64,000 nt of DNA from Rhineura floridana. Its lineage: Eukaryota > Chordata > Lepidosauria > Squamata > Rhineuridae. The position numbers and the translations under genes are program-made. Below the pieces are notes generated by a model, which saw nothing but the letters and a program-made list of their open reading frames with translations, made no database searches and was not told the DNA's origin. Location: positions 11,343,100-11,407,099 of the forward strand of contig NC_084500.1 in assembly GCF_030035675.1 (NCBI RefSeq), written 5' to 3'. Below, in pieces: positions 39,696 through 50,128 of the stretch. Position 1 is the stretch's first letter, and each line of letters begins with the position of its first letter.

Positions 39696-40269
39696 TCCTG
39701 ATTTAGGGAAGAGGTGCTCACAAGACTGTTGGTATGCACATGCAGTAGGCTTGCAGCACAATGCTTTGCCTATCTACTCAAAAGTGAATCACAGAATTGG
39801 AACGCACGTCAAAGAGCATCCAACCCCCAGCCAATGTAGGAAACCCACTACAACAGCATCCCTGATAGGTGGTCATCCAGTTTGGTGACAACAAGGTTGT
39901 GTGGACATTGCAAAAAAAAAATGTGGGGAGGAGGACCCCCGATCCCACAATAAACTCTCCTCTGGGAGCAGCCAAAGGTGCCTCCAGACTGTCATTAATT
40001 TGCTGGAGTGAATCCAGCACATAGCAAAATGTCACGGCTGTGCAATTAAAGTGGATTAAAGGGCTCTGTTGCCTGAATGCAACAAATCCACTGAAACACA
40101 CAGGCTTTTTGCAGTTTGGAAAATGACAGTAAAATGTGTTTAAAAGTGCAGGATAAACATATGACTTAATGAGAAGACATGTAAACATTCCGTAAGCAAA
40201 TCAGGATGAATGCTTGTTTTCATATAAGCACCATGTAAACAAATTAGAACATATGCTCAATAAATGGCC

Positions 40270-40455
40270 CCCTGGGGCTGCATACACACCATACATTTAA
40301 AGCATATTTAAGGCACATGACATCCCCCAGAGAATCCTGGGAACTGCCATTTACCCCTCACAGAGCTACAACTTCCAGCATTCCTAACTAAATACAGTTC
40401 CTAGGATTCTTTGAGGAACTCATGTGCTTGAAATGTATGGGATGTATGCAGCCAT
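40270..40455. mobile_element. MITE-P copy
   Basis: Both terminal arms are clear: ggctgcatacacaccataca and aaatgtatgggatgtatgca. The centre has gagaatcctgggaactgcca and cagttcctaggattctttga. Confidence 0.75.
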
Positions 40456-41200
40456 AAACTAACAAGTGTGTAAGCCTTGCACAAGCTTACTGAATGCTGA
40501 ATACACAGTTCATCTGGAGGGGTGCTAAGTTGCTTATTGTCTTGCAGAACAGCTGCAAGCTGGTTGAGTTTGATGGAGCTGTTGAGTTCTTGCAAAGCTT
40601 ATTTCGCCTTCTCCCTCTCTACAATACATATCATTCTTTTGTTGAAAGACAGAAAGCTGTTTAGGAAATAACATGTGGTTTAGGTGCACTCTACCTGGTG
40701 TTCTACAAACACCCACATTACCTTTTAGCAGAGTTACCTTGTGCTGAAAATCATAATATTTAACATGCAATTACTCAATTTGATCTGTTTTAACAAAGGT
40801 AGCGGAAAAGCCGCTCTGAGAAGCTTTAGAGCACTGGGATTTGCAGAGGTGGGACGGTAATTGTTTTCAGAGAAAAGGCTTTTATTATCGATGATTTCCC
40901 TTCAGTAGCTGCTTCCCACGCATCCACAAAAAGTACATTTTTTTCTGTCTGTACAATGAGACAGACTTGCGTGTCTGTGCAGCTGCGATGTGCTTATATT
41001 AAGCCACAGTCACCATTTTTAAACTTGCTAGTAAAGATTTACTAATAGGATTTGAACCCAGATCTTCCCAATCATAGCCCACCATCCTATGCCTTGATGG
41101 GTCTCAGCCTCAACATCAGCCTTCCATGAGCAGTGAACGTGCACTCCTGTGCAATGTAACAGCAGTCTGGATAAAACTCCACTGGTGCATGGATGGTATC
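40456..41200. other. Intergenic sequence, no repeat recognised
   Basis: About 745 bases without a recognisable element. The part at 40790-40920 (gtagcggaaaagccgctctg, gggacggtaattgttttcag, tttattatcgatgatttccc) is evenly mixed and could be a conserved regulatory segment between WSB1 and KSR1, but this is a guess. Confidence 0.3.
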
Positions 41201-41205
41201 TATAA

Positions 41206-41388
41206 ACATAGGAAGCTGTATTATACTGAGCCAGACCATTGGTCAATCTAGGTCAGTAGTGTCTGCACTGACTGGCAGCAGCTCTCCAAGGGTTCAGGCA
41301 GGGGACATTCCCAGCCCTACCTGGAGACAACCTGGGACCTTCTGCATGCAGGGCAGATGCTCTGCAAGTGAGCTACAGCCCTTCCCCA
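41206..41388 (-). mobile_element. SINE-A copy
   Basis: Reverse of SINE-A: taggaagctgtattatactg, ctgactggcagcagctctcc, ttcccagccctacctggaga, ttctgcatgcagggcagatg, gagctacagcccttcccc. Confidence 0.88.
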
Positions 41389-41390
41389 GT

Positions 41391-41582
41391 ATAAGAACTT
41401 GCCTTACACTGCGACCGACTACTGGACCATATAGCTCAGTACTGTCAACAGTCACTGACCGGCAGTCACTCTCCAAGATTTCAGACAGGTAGCTCTGAAC
41501 CCTGCCTGGAGATGTCAGGGATTGAACCTGGGACCCTCTGTGTGCCAAACAGATGCTCTTCCACTGAGCTACAGCCATCCGA
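41391..41582 (-). mobile_element. SINE-A copy, tandem with the previous one
   Basis: Reverse of SINE-A: gaccatatagctcagtactg, ggcagtcactctccaagatt, gggattgaacctgggaccct, cttccactgagctacagcca. Confidence 0.85.
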
Positions 41583-41877
41583 GGTGGCCAGACATCCGAC
41601 GTTACACAGGACAGCCCTCACCTTGGGGGAGTTCTGCTGTCCAAAGGGCTGCCTAGTCTGTGTCCGGTTTAAAAATGAAAAACCCTCAGAAGGGAGAGGA
41701 AAGGCCTTGCATAACAATTGCATGATGCAATGTCATCCAACCTCCCTGCAAACAAATGAGCACGAATGCTCAATAAACAGTCAAACTTTGTCTAACTTCC
41801 CCGCGCACCTTGTGCGGAGAAATTGGGACAAAGGCTCTACAGACCATTCATCTGGAAACAACCAGAATCTATACAGC

Positions 41878-42190
41878 CTCATCCATGCTGTACATCTAAA
41901 GCAGTATTGTGCCACTTTAAGCAGTCATGGCTTCCCCCAAAGAATCTTGGGAACTGTAGTTTATTAAAGGTGCTGAGAGTTGTTAGGAGACCCCCTATTC
42001 CCCTTACAGAGCAGCAATTGCCAGAGTTCCCTGGGAAGAGGGATGGATTATTAAACCACTCTGGAGGGGGAACAGGGGTCTTTTAACAACTCTCAGTCCC
42101 CTTAACAAACTACAGCCCCCGGGATTCTTTTGGGGAAACCATGACTGTTCAAGTGGCATCACAGGGCTTTAAATGTAGAGCGCATATGGG
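41878..42190. mobile_element. MITE-P copy, complete long form
   Basis: The reference copy for this family: outer arms catgctgtacatctaaagca and gctttaaatgtagagcgcat, then gggaactgtagtttattaaa, ggagaccccctattcccctt, cagagttccctgggaagagg and the inverted second half (aacaaactacagcccccggg). It is palindromic almost end to end and has no coding capacity. Superfamily not assigned. Confidence 0.8.
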
Positions 42191-42575
42191 AGGCCTCTGT
42201 TTCACCAGCATACGTCGCATAGGCATCACAACGCTCTGTGGATGTTGTGTTTGGGTCCAGTGCCAGACCTCACTGAGAAACAGGCAAGGCCAGATGATGG
42301 ATAGCTCCAAGTGGGCTGACCTTAGGGGCAGGTGTTGAGTTGTGGCAGGGGCGGGGAGCTGAGCTCAGTGGTTGGATATTTATTGAGTGCAGTTGTTGTG
42401 TTCAGGTCTGATGCTGAATTCCATGGAGAGAGCTTCAGAGCCTTAAAGGGCCAGCCCTCTGGCCTGGAGATGGACACTGCTCCTTCGCTCTGCCGTCCCC
42501 CTTCCGGAGTGCTCCCTGTGTTGCCAGACTGGTGATGTGCAGTGGGAGGCATCTGGTTCTTCCAGCTCAGGGGAA

Positions 42576-42710
42576 CATGAGACAAGAAGAACGGAAGAAG
42601 AACCTGCTAGGTCAGGCCAGTGGCCCATCTAGTCCAGCCCTCCTGTTCTCAGAAGCAGTGAAGATCCGAGCTCTGGCCCGATGCGCCCCGATGGCCCAGG
42701 AGGCTCCTCT
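42576..42710 (-). mobile_element. CR1-L3-like LINE tail
   Basis: Has acctgctaggtcaggccagt and ggcccatctagtccagccct, then a diverged part (tgttctcagaagcagtgaag). Confidence 0.65.
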
Positions 42711-43319
42711 GGGGTTCCTACCCAACACCCTCAGGTGCAGTGGCCTCCCGATCTTCAGCAGCCAGCTCTGAGCCCTAATAAATCTAATAAATAAAATAAC
42801 ATAAACCTGACCCGGCTCCCCATCTGGTACCCTATGTCCAGGTCACTGCAAGATTCGGGGCTTGTGACACCAGTGAACTTGTGTACCATCCCGGGTGCAG
42901 AGCAGGCACAGAGCTGGAGGCTGAGAGACGCAAGCAGTTCAATTTTCCATCTGTTTTGGAAGATTTAAAAACAAAATCACAAAGGGCAGAGAAGGAAACA
43001 TGTTCTGCTTGGCATCTGTTCCTGCAGTCTAGATTTTGTGCTCCGTGTAAAGTCTGGCCTTCCTTGGTACAGCACACAGCAGGCTGGGGAGGTGGGGATA
43101 TGTGCCTCATTACAGCAAAATAGCTCACTTGCAGCCAACTAGGCAGCCTAGATGGAATGGGAAGCACATTTAAAGCCTTTGGATCAGGAGGGAGGGGAGG
43201 GAGGACCTGGAAAGAAGCCTGGAGGGTCACGTGGAGTTCTTTCTGCCCTCCTACAAAAGTTCCAGACAAGCTTTCAAGGAACAGCCAGCATGCAATCCCA
43301 GAGTTTTGAACGCCAGCAT

Positions 43320-43480
43320 GTATTTATTCAAAACATTTCTACCCTGCTCTTTGACCGGGAGAGTCTCCCACAGCACGTTCCAGATCAATACAAGTGACAC
43401 AGCCCCTTGCCCCTCAGGCTTACAATTCAAAAAGCACAACAAAAAAGGAAAATGGGATGGGGAGGGAAGAGGAGGTAGGA
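43320..43480 (-). mobile_element. LINE 3' end, minus strand (family not assigned)
   Basis: Starts tatttattcaaaacatttct, accctgctctttgaccggga, then cttgcccctcaggcttacaa and ggaaaatgggatggggaggg. The order fits a reversed L2-like LINE tail. Confidence 0.45.
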
Positions 43481-43654
43481 AAAGGCAAACCCAGGCAGCA
43501 AATTACTGACGTTATGACATGGTTTATGTAATGACCAGCTCGGGTGCTTTTGAAATGCACCTGCGGGTCACTTGAAATCTCCAGAAGCTACAGGAAAAAG
43601 GAAGTTGGAGCGTTGTTTGGAATCAGCAGATGTTTAGCTTTTCCTTCCTCTAAA

Positions 43655-43765
43655 CCAGAAATTGCTGGACTTTCGTCATCTTTGACCATTGGCCATGCTG
43701 GCCGGAACTGATGGAAGTTGGAGTCCAATAACATCTGGAGGGCCACAGGGTTAGACGCCCCTGGT
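43655..43765. mobile_element. MITE-N copy
   Basis: Arms attgctggactttcgtcatc and gatggaagttggagtccaat flank ccattggccatgctggcc; the right end is gagggccacagggtt. Confidence 0.6.
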
Positions 43766-43940
43766 CTAAAGCGAAGTGTACTTAGTAGTCTAGGGATGCT
43801 ACTTAACATTAAACTCCCAAACTGTTTGAAAATATTCAGTTATTCATTTCAATCAATAGCTCTACTTAGAACACACAGATGTCTTTGTAAAGGCAAAGAA
43901 CAGACATAAATAAAAACATGGGATAACCATCCCTCTTGCA

Positions 43941-44367
43941 GAGGGGTGTAGTCATACAGCGTCTCGGGGGCTCTTAGACCCTTTACTTTTTTGGGAGCAG
44001 AGTCCCAGCTGGGTCCCTATGTCTTCAGCATCCTATGAGCCAATCTGCATGAAAGGGTTAGCCACTGAGAAGAGACTTCTTACATGCTTCCTTGTCCTTT
44101 CCTACTGATTGGAGCCAATCAGAGTGAAAGCAGGTGAGTTAGATGATGAGAAGACTCTTCTCAGTAGCTAACACTCTCCTCTTTTATGCTTATTGGCTCC
44201 TAGGGATGTCTGTTGTTGTGGGAGAAGTCATTAACAAGGTTTTTATTCTCAACCCTGCAACATGAAATGGAAGTGGTGGCAGCAGGGAAGGAGGGGGAAG
44301 GGGTGTGGCTGTGGCTGTGACTAACATGAAGGGACCCTCCACTTCTCAGTCTGCCACTACACTACTG
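43941..44367. mobile_element. hAT-G element with perfect 8-bp target duplication
   Basis: A 427-base element from gaggggtgtagtcatac to gccactacactactg, flanked by ctcttgca on both sides (43933-43940 and 44368-44375). Orientation is opposite to the 38.6 kb copy. The ends are inverted repeats and the body carries ggagccaatcagagtgaaag. No transposase is encoded. Confidence 0.88.
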
Positions 44368-44439
44368 CTCTTGCACACCTGTAAGGGTTGTTGCTGCTGA
44401 TTGGTGTTGCCCTTTCTGAAGTTCAGCCTGCGCTCTGCA

Positions 44440-44848
44440 GGTGAGGGCCTCCTGCAGATACCATCTCATCAGGAGGTCCCTTCCGCGCAACATAGGAAAC
44501 AGACCTTTAGTGTGGCAGCACCTACCCTGTGATTCCCTCCCCTTAAATATTAGGCAGGCGTCATCTCTGTTATCTTTTCGGCACCTATTGAAGACTTTCC
44601 TCTTTCAACAAGCCTTTTAAGTTGAGACCTATCCCAGTCTCCATCTGTGTCGGAATTGCTTGTTAATATGTTCTTAAACTTTCTTTTTTAAACAATTTTA
44701 ATCTTAGAAGATGTTTTGATAGCTTTTTTTAAGTAATGTTTTTGAAGATGTTTTGTTTTAATGTGTTTTAAAGTTTGTTTTTATTATGTTTTAATGTTTT
44801 TAGTGCTTTTGTTTGCTGCCCTGGGCTCCTGCTGGGAGGAAGGGTGGG

Positions 44849-44901
<53 letters not shown>

Positions 44902-44903
44902 TT
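44440..44903 (+). mobile_element. L2-like LINE 3' end with (TAA)n tail
   Basis: The coding end (accatctcatcaggaggtcc, acctattgaagactttcctc, ttcaacaagccttttaa) is followed by a T-rich untranslated region and gggctcctgctgggaggaag, ggtgggatataataataata. About 16 TAA units follow (44852-44900). Confidence 0.8.
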
Positions 44904-45664
44904 CACACTTGCACAAGTTTCTGCATGACTTTGAACCTCTAAGTGGGCTCCAGCCTGTGGAAGATTCCGTCCCAATATACTTGTGAAAGGTGAACACACA
45001 CTCGGGGAACAACTCTAAATATGGGAAGCCAGCATTATTTACACCGGCTTAAATTATGTGCATACATACATATACCAGATCCAATTACCATTCAGGAACG
45101 AGGCAACTGCTGGCTGAGCCAGCCCAAACCTGGGAGAGGGAAAACAAGCCTTTAAAGCAGAGTTTGACTTACACTCCCCTTTTTGCCAGTGCAATTTGCG
45201 CTGCACTGGCAGCTCACGTGACTGAGCTGAATGGAGTTAGGATTCAGCGTAAGCGCCCCCTGCTCAGTCTTGCCCTGGCCACACCCCTTTGGGGGAACTT
45301 ATGAGCCCCAGGTGAGCCAGGGTGAAGGACTTATGCTGGTGTAGCCCTGGCTGAGCTGGGGTTCAGTTGGTTAAGCTGGAGATCCACCAGATCCTAATTC
45401 ACTCATCCCAGCCGATGTTGGGTTTGGGTTGCTCCCTTATTTATTATTTATTTTCCAAATGTATAATCCACTTTACATGACATTGGGTGCCTAATTTCAG
45501 CTTGTAATTGATTCCAGGGGGCTGGAGCTGCAACACTAACAGCCCGGCTTCTACTACAAACTAAGCACACCTCTGGGGCGTGCGGTACTTTCAGCAGAGC
45601 CCATCGGAGGAGCACAATTGCTGGCAAGGGATATATGGGGCAAGGTGATCCCTTAGGTACTCAT

Positions 45665-45850
45665 ATAAGGCTTTCAGCACTTCAGACCCACTCTTCACAG
45701 TCACCCTTAATGACGGCCCTGCAAGGTAGGCCAGATTTATTATCTCCTACTACTTATGGAGGCCTGCGGTTGAAAGCTTATAGATAGCCCAAGGCCACCC
45801 CTTGGACTTGTGACAGAGGTGAGCTTTGAACCTGCAGTCTCCTTACCACA
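45665..45850 (-). mobile_element. SINE-B or MIR-like fragment
   Basis: Reverse of a tRNA-headed CORE-like SINE: cctgcaaggtaggccagatt, agcccaaggccacccct, gctttgaacctgcagtctcc. It is diverged; the subfamily is uncertain. Confidence 0.5.
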
Positions 45851-46009
45851 GTTCATTATGTAGTCTCTAAAGTGTGGTGGTGGGGTTAAGGTTTCCCACC
45901 CATGCTCTAAAGTGCCACAGAAGCTTATGCTTTCCCTAGCAATTGCATCTTTAACCAAGAGTAGCTTCACCTGATGAATATCTGCCTGTCACTTGGTATG
46001 TGGGAGAAA

Positions 46010-46670
46010 TTCAATTTAGTTCATATTTAAAGGTGAGCCTACCTAATTCACACTTTCCAAAACAACACATGAACCAAAACACATCCACCTTGCAAAGTAG
46101 GGCTCCTACTAGGAGGAAGGGTGGGGTATAAATCTAATAAATAAATAAATATAAATAAATAAATAAAGTTCACAGTTCTCTGAATGTTGCAATGCAGTTC
46201 TCCAGCCAAGTAATGTGTAGAAAAATACACTGGGGTAAAGAAGGGAGAAGAAAAAGAGGAAGGCCAAACAAGAGATGGATTGAGTCCATAAAGGAAGCCA
46301 CAGACCTGAACTTACAAGATCTGAACAGGGTGGTTCACGACAGATGCTCTTGGAGGTCACTGATTCACAGGGACGTCATAAGTCGTAGTCGACTTGGAGG
46401 CACATAACAACAACAAAAGTGTGCATGAAAATGCATATATTTGTGAAAATAACCTACAACAATGCATTATATTAAGCACAATTGCTTTGAAAATATTTGT
46501 AGGTTTGGAAAAAACGGTGTGCAAAAATGTGCCTGTTAGGAGAAATATGCACTAAAATGCTGATGAACTTTCATGAGGATTTTTTTTGTAATGCAAACTG
46601 ATGTGGATATGCGGAGAACTGAACAAAGATTATAAAACGAGAGAAGGCAAAATAGATTTACCCATCCCTA
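46010..46670. mobile_element. MITE-W copy with two nested LINE tails
   Basis: Family order tttaaaggtgagcctaccta, gaaccaaaacacatccacct, gcaatgcagttctccagcca, ending gatttacccatccctatc. An L2-like tail (46097-46165, gctcctactaggaggaaggg) and a BovB tail (46233-46418) interrupt it. Confidence 0.65.
46233..46418 (+). mobile_element. BovB LINE 3' tail
   Basis: Encodes RGRPNKRWIESIKEATDLNL and DLNRVVHDRCSWRSLIHRD, the very end of BovB ORF2, then gtagtcgacttggaggcaca and taacaacaacaaaa. Confidence 0.92.
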
Positions 46671-47264
46671 TCTGACACACAAGGAACAAGATGACAAAAC
46701 TAAGATCAAACCCAGCCCACCAAAAACAGGAGGTGCCATTATTATTGTTGTTGTTGTTAGTAGTAGCAGTAGTATTGCTATTCGTAAAAGGTACTAGTAA
46801 AAGGTTAAACATTACTAAGGGCAGGAGGAAATTAGAGCAGAGGGAGATTACAACAGAGGTTTGCATTTCTTCACAGCATCCCCTTTAATTATTTGTGATA
46901 GCTAAACTTTACTGAAGTTTACAGACGTTCCCTCAGGATTAAGAGGTCAGCTCCCCTGCGGTGCTTAAGCCACTTACAAGGGCCATGAACTTGCAGGCTA
47001 AAAACGGCACATGGGAACAACTGAAAGATACAAAGTGGGGAGAGGATGAAAGGAAACACACGCTTTCATGGTCTGCAAATGCTTACCATAAATGTTACCT
47101 CTCTGCTTTCAGCTTCAGTTTCCTTCTGGAGAGAAAGACCCAGCACCACGCTGAAACTGACAGACCTTTGGGTTGTATCATTTTCCAGACCCCAAACAGA
47201 GGTTTGTTAATTTCACTTAATAAACTTGCAAAGTGAGCAACACTGGACAGGAAGAAATCAAGAG

Positions 47265-47312
47265 GCGCCCCGGGGCTGTGTTGGGAGGGCAGGATATAAA
47301 TTTAAAAACAAC
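47265..47312 (+). mobile_element. L2-like LINE tail fragment
   Basis: Contains gccccggggctgtgttggga and gggcaggatataaattta; very short. Confidence 0.45.
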
Positions 47313-47787
47313 AGAGGTGATGTGTGCTGAAGCGCTGGAGAGGAAGAGCATACACAGACTTCCAGACAAAATAGTGGGGCCCCTCCGGATGTCCTGTGCA
47401 TTCATTATTATTTGTGTTCATGATGGTATTGTCGCAGTTATTCCCAATCCTGCTTTCAATGCTATTTGTGCTTGCAAAAGTTTCCAGATGGACATACTGC
47501 TTTGTTTCCAATAACTGCATATCCCATAACTTCTGGCTGAAATAGCAATAATGCAGTAACCTTGGGGAAGCATCACAGAACACCCAGCAAAGCAGAACGG
47601 ATGTGTGGATGGTCCAGTACAAATCCACCACTAATGCACTAGTGTTGCATCAACGACATGCTGCAGAATGCACTCGCCAAAAAAACACCTGTCTGGAGGC
47701 ACAATATAAGGCAGCTTCCAATGATCCTCTACAATAGCCAGCCCAAACAGTGGCATATTTCAATTAATTTGCTGTTACTTTCTGTGC

Positions 47788-48018
47788 GAGAGCCAGTGTG
47801 GTGTAGTGGTTAAGGTGTTGGACTACAACGTGGGAGACAGGGTTCAAATCCCCACACGACCATGAAGCTCACTGGGTGACCTTGGGCCAGTCACTGCCTC
47901 TCAGCCTCAGAGGAAGGCAATGGTAAACCCCCTCTGAATACCACTTACCATGAAAACCCTATTCCTAGAGTCGCCATAAGTCGGAATCGAGTTGAAGGCA
48001 GTACATTTCCATTTTCCA
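47788..48018 (+). mobile_element. Sauria-type SINE, full length
   Basis: Runs from agagccagtgtggtgtagtg through B box gggttcaaatccc, tgaccttgggccagtcactg, ggcaatggtaaaccccctct to the BovB-like tail gtcgccataagtcggaatcg, agttgaaggcagtac and a short ttccatt repeat. It is the most complete copy in the window. Confidence 0.92.
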
Positions 48019-48391
48019 TTTTCTGTGCACAATGCACACACACAAACAGTCTGGAGGGGCCCATGGTCTGTTGTTGTTTTTAAGAGAAACAGTGGAATGG
48101 GGGGCAATGAGAAGATGACTGTGCTAGTGGGCCTCTTGCCAGGGAACAATGGAAAGAGGGTGAGGTGTGTTGCTAGGTAGGTTCCATAAAAGACTGGAGG
48201 AGGGGGCACCTTTGGGCAAATCAGCTGGGGACTCACTGGCATTGTGTGGACACAAATAAAAAAAATTAAGGTTAACAAAGGGGAAGGAATAAGCAGGAGA
48301 TCTGGGGGGGATCCAGTGTAACACCACCACCCTGCAAAAAAAAAAAAAAAAACTACCAAGGGCTCAGGGCCAGCAGCCCAACACCAACTAG

Positions 48392-48720
48392 GGATGGGCA
48401 AATTCATCAGTTTTTGTTTCTGTCAGTTTCTAATTTTTCCAGTCTTAAATTCAGGCTGGAAACCCACATCTCTGCAGCAATTTGCAAAAGTGATGACAAT
48501 AACATTTGTTGAATCATCAGGAACATGGTTAACGTTTCTCCTAATAAACCCATCTTTGTATGCACCTTTGCTGAATGTACATATTTCTGCAAAGCAATTT
48601 CCCCGGATGTTATGTGTTTTGGAATGTTATTTTAACTAATATACATGCACTGTTACACACCCTTTCCCCTAACAGATGCATTTATGTACACCTGGGTTGG
48701 TTGAATGATGATAGTCGGTT
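48392..48720. mobile_element. MITE-W copy, inverted orientation
   Basis: Starts tagggatgggcaaattcatc, the clearest example of the MITE-W terminus, then atctctgcagcaatttgcaa, tttctcctaataaacccatc and ctgcaaagcaatttcc. Confidence 0.7.
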
Positions 48721-49327
48721 CTGCCTCCCTGGGCTGGGTTGGGAACAACCAGAAGACGCTGTTCCAGAAAGGCCACCCATCCAGGTGGTAAAGTTTCCTC
48801 CCTGAAAAAGTGACAAGTTTGTATTTCCTTTTTAATCTGATGTGGATTTTGTTCTCTCTCTCTCTGTCTCTCTCTCTCCTCCCCCCCCACTCCTCATTTC
48901 CTTCTGGAATTACAGGGGGGGGGGAGAGCCACTTCAATGCATGCTGGATTTTTCCCATGGGAAAGCTGAAAGTCGGATAAAACCTTTAATAAGGCCCAGT
49001 GACACTGAAAAACAACAGAAGATTCCACTGGATACTTTTGGATTCTGCTCCAGCTGGTCAGTTTTCCCTGCAGAGCCACTCTGCAGCCTTTTTTTTAAAA
49101 AGACAAAATGGTCAGCAGTTTTGAGAGGGGGGAGTTTCTTTTTATTCGGGAAGGGAGGGAGCCGGCCTGCTGAAGACAACCCCGGTAGTGAAAGTGGGCC
49201 TGAAATCTAGCCACAGCTTGCCTCAATGATGTCATCACCTGGCGCCATGCTGCAAGCCACAGGCCAGTCTTGGTACTCGTCCAGACTCCCACTCCAGCAA
49301 GCAACAATGCAAAATCTCGCATAAGGA

Positions 49328-49460
49328 TCAGGGTCAGGCCCCATCTAGCCCACCATCCTGTTCTCACAGTGGCCAGTCAGATGCCCTGATCCTAAGATGA
49401 GGGTGAATCCGGGACCTTCTGCTTGCAGAGTTGGTGCTCAGCCACCGAGCTATGGTCAAA
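49328..49460 (-). mobile_element. CR1-L3-like tail joined to a SINE-A head
   Basis: Has ggccccatctagcccaccat and cacagtggccagtcagatgc (LINE tail), then gggaccttctgcttgcagag and gctcagccaccgagctatgg (reverse SINE-A head). Confidence 0.6.
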
Positions 49461-49474
49461 AGCTTAAATAACTA

Positions 49475-49690
49475 TTTCTATCCCATCCTTTCTCCAAGCC
49501 ACAAACAAAATTCTCTTTCCCCTGCCTCCATTCCCCCCCCCCTCACAACGATCCTGCAAGGTTAGGTCAACCAAGAGATGGGGCCAGACCTACAGTCCCT
49601 TGTGAACATCACAGATGAGCAGGGGTTACAACCTGGATTTCCCGGCTTGTAATCCAACACTCTTAACTGCCACACCACGCTTCAGTAGTT
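49475..49690 (-). mobile_element. SINE-B/MIR-like copy
   Basis: Reverse order: tatcccatcctttctccaag, cacaacgatcctgcaaggtt, ggttacaacctggatttccc, ccaacactcttaactgccac. A 10-base C run lies in the tail. Confidence 0.55.
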
Positions 49691-50128
49691 TAAACAGGAG
49701 ATTAGGAGATAATGGATGCTGGCTGCAAAGACGGTGCCAGGAAGAAAGGGTCACATTTGAGCTGCCAGCTGAAACTACAAGGCACACCTGGCTGACTGCA
49801 GCCACCACCTGCGCTTAAAGGGAAGGGCCATAGCTCAGCAACAGAGCATCTGCTCACTGGCAGAATATCTGCTTTGTATGCACGAGGTCCCAGATGCAGC
49901 CCGTCATCTCCAGGCATAAGAACATAAGAACATAAGAAGAGCCTGCTGGATCAGGCCAGTGGCCCATCTAGTCCAGTATCCTGTTCTCACAGTGGCCAAC
50001 CAGGTGCCTGGGGGAAGCCCGCAAGCAGGACCAGAGTGCAAGAACACTCTCCCCTCCTGAGGCTTCCGGCAACTGGTTTTCAGAAGCATGCTGCCTCTGA
50101 CTAGGGTGGCACAGCACAGCCATCACGG

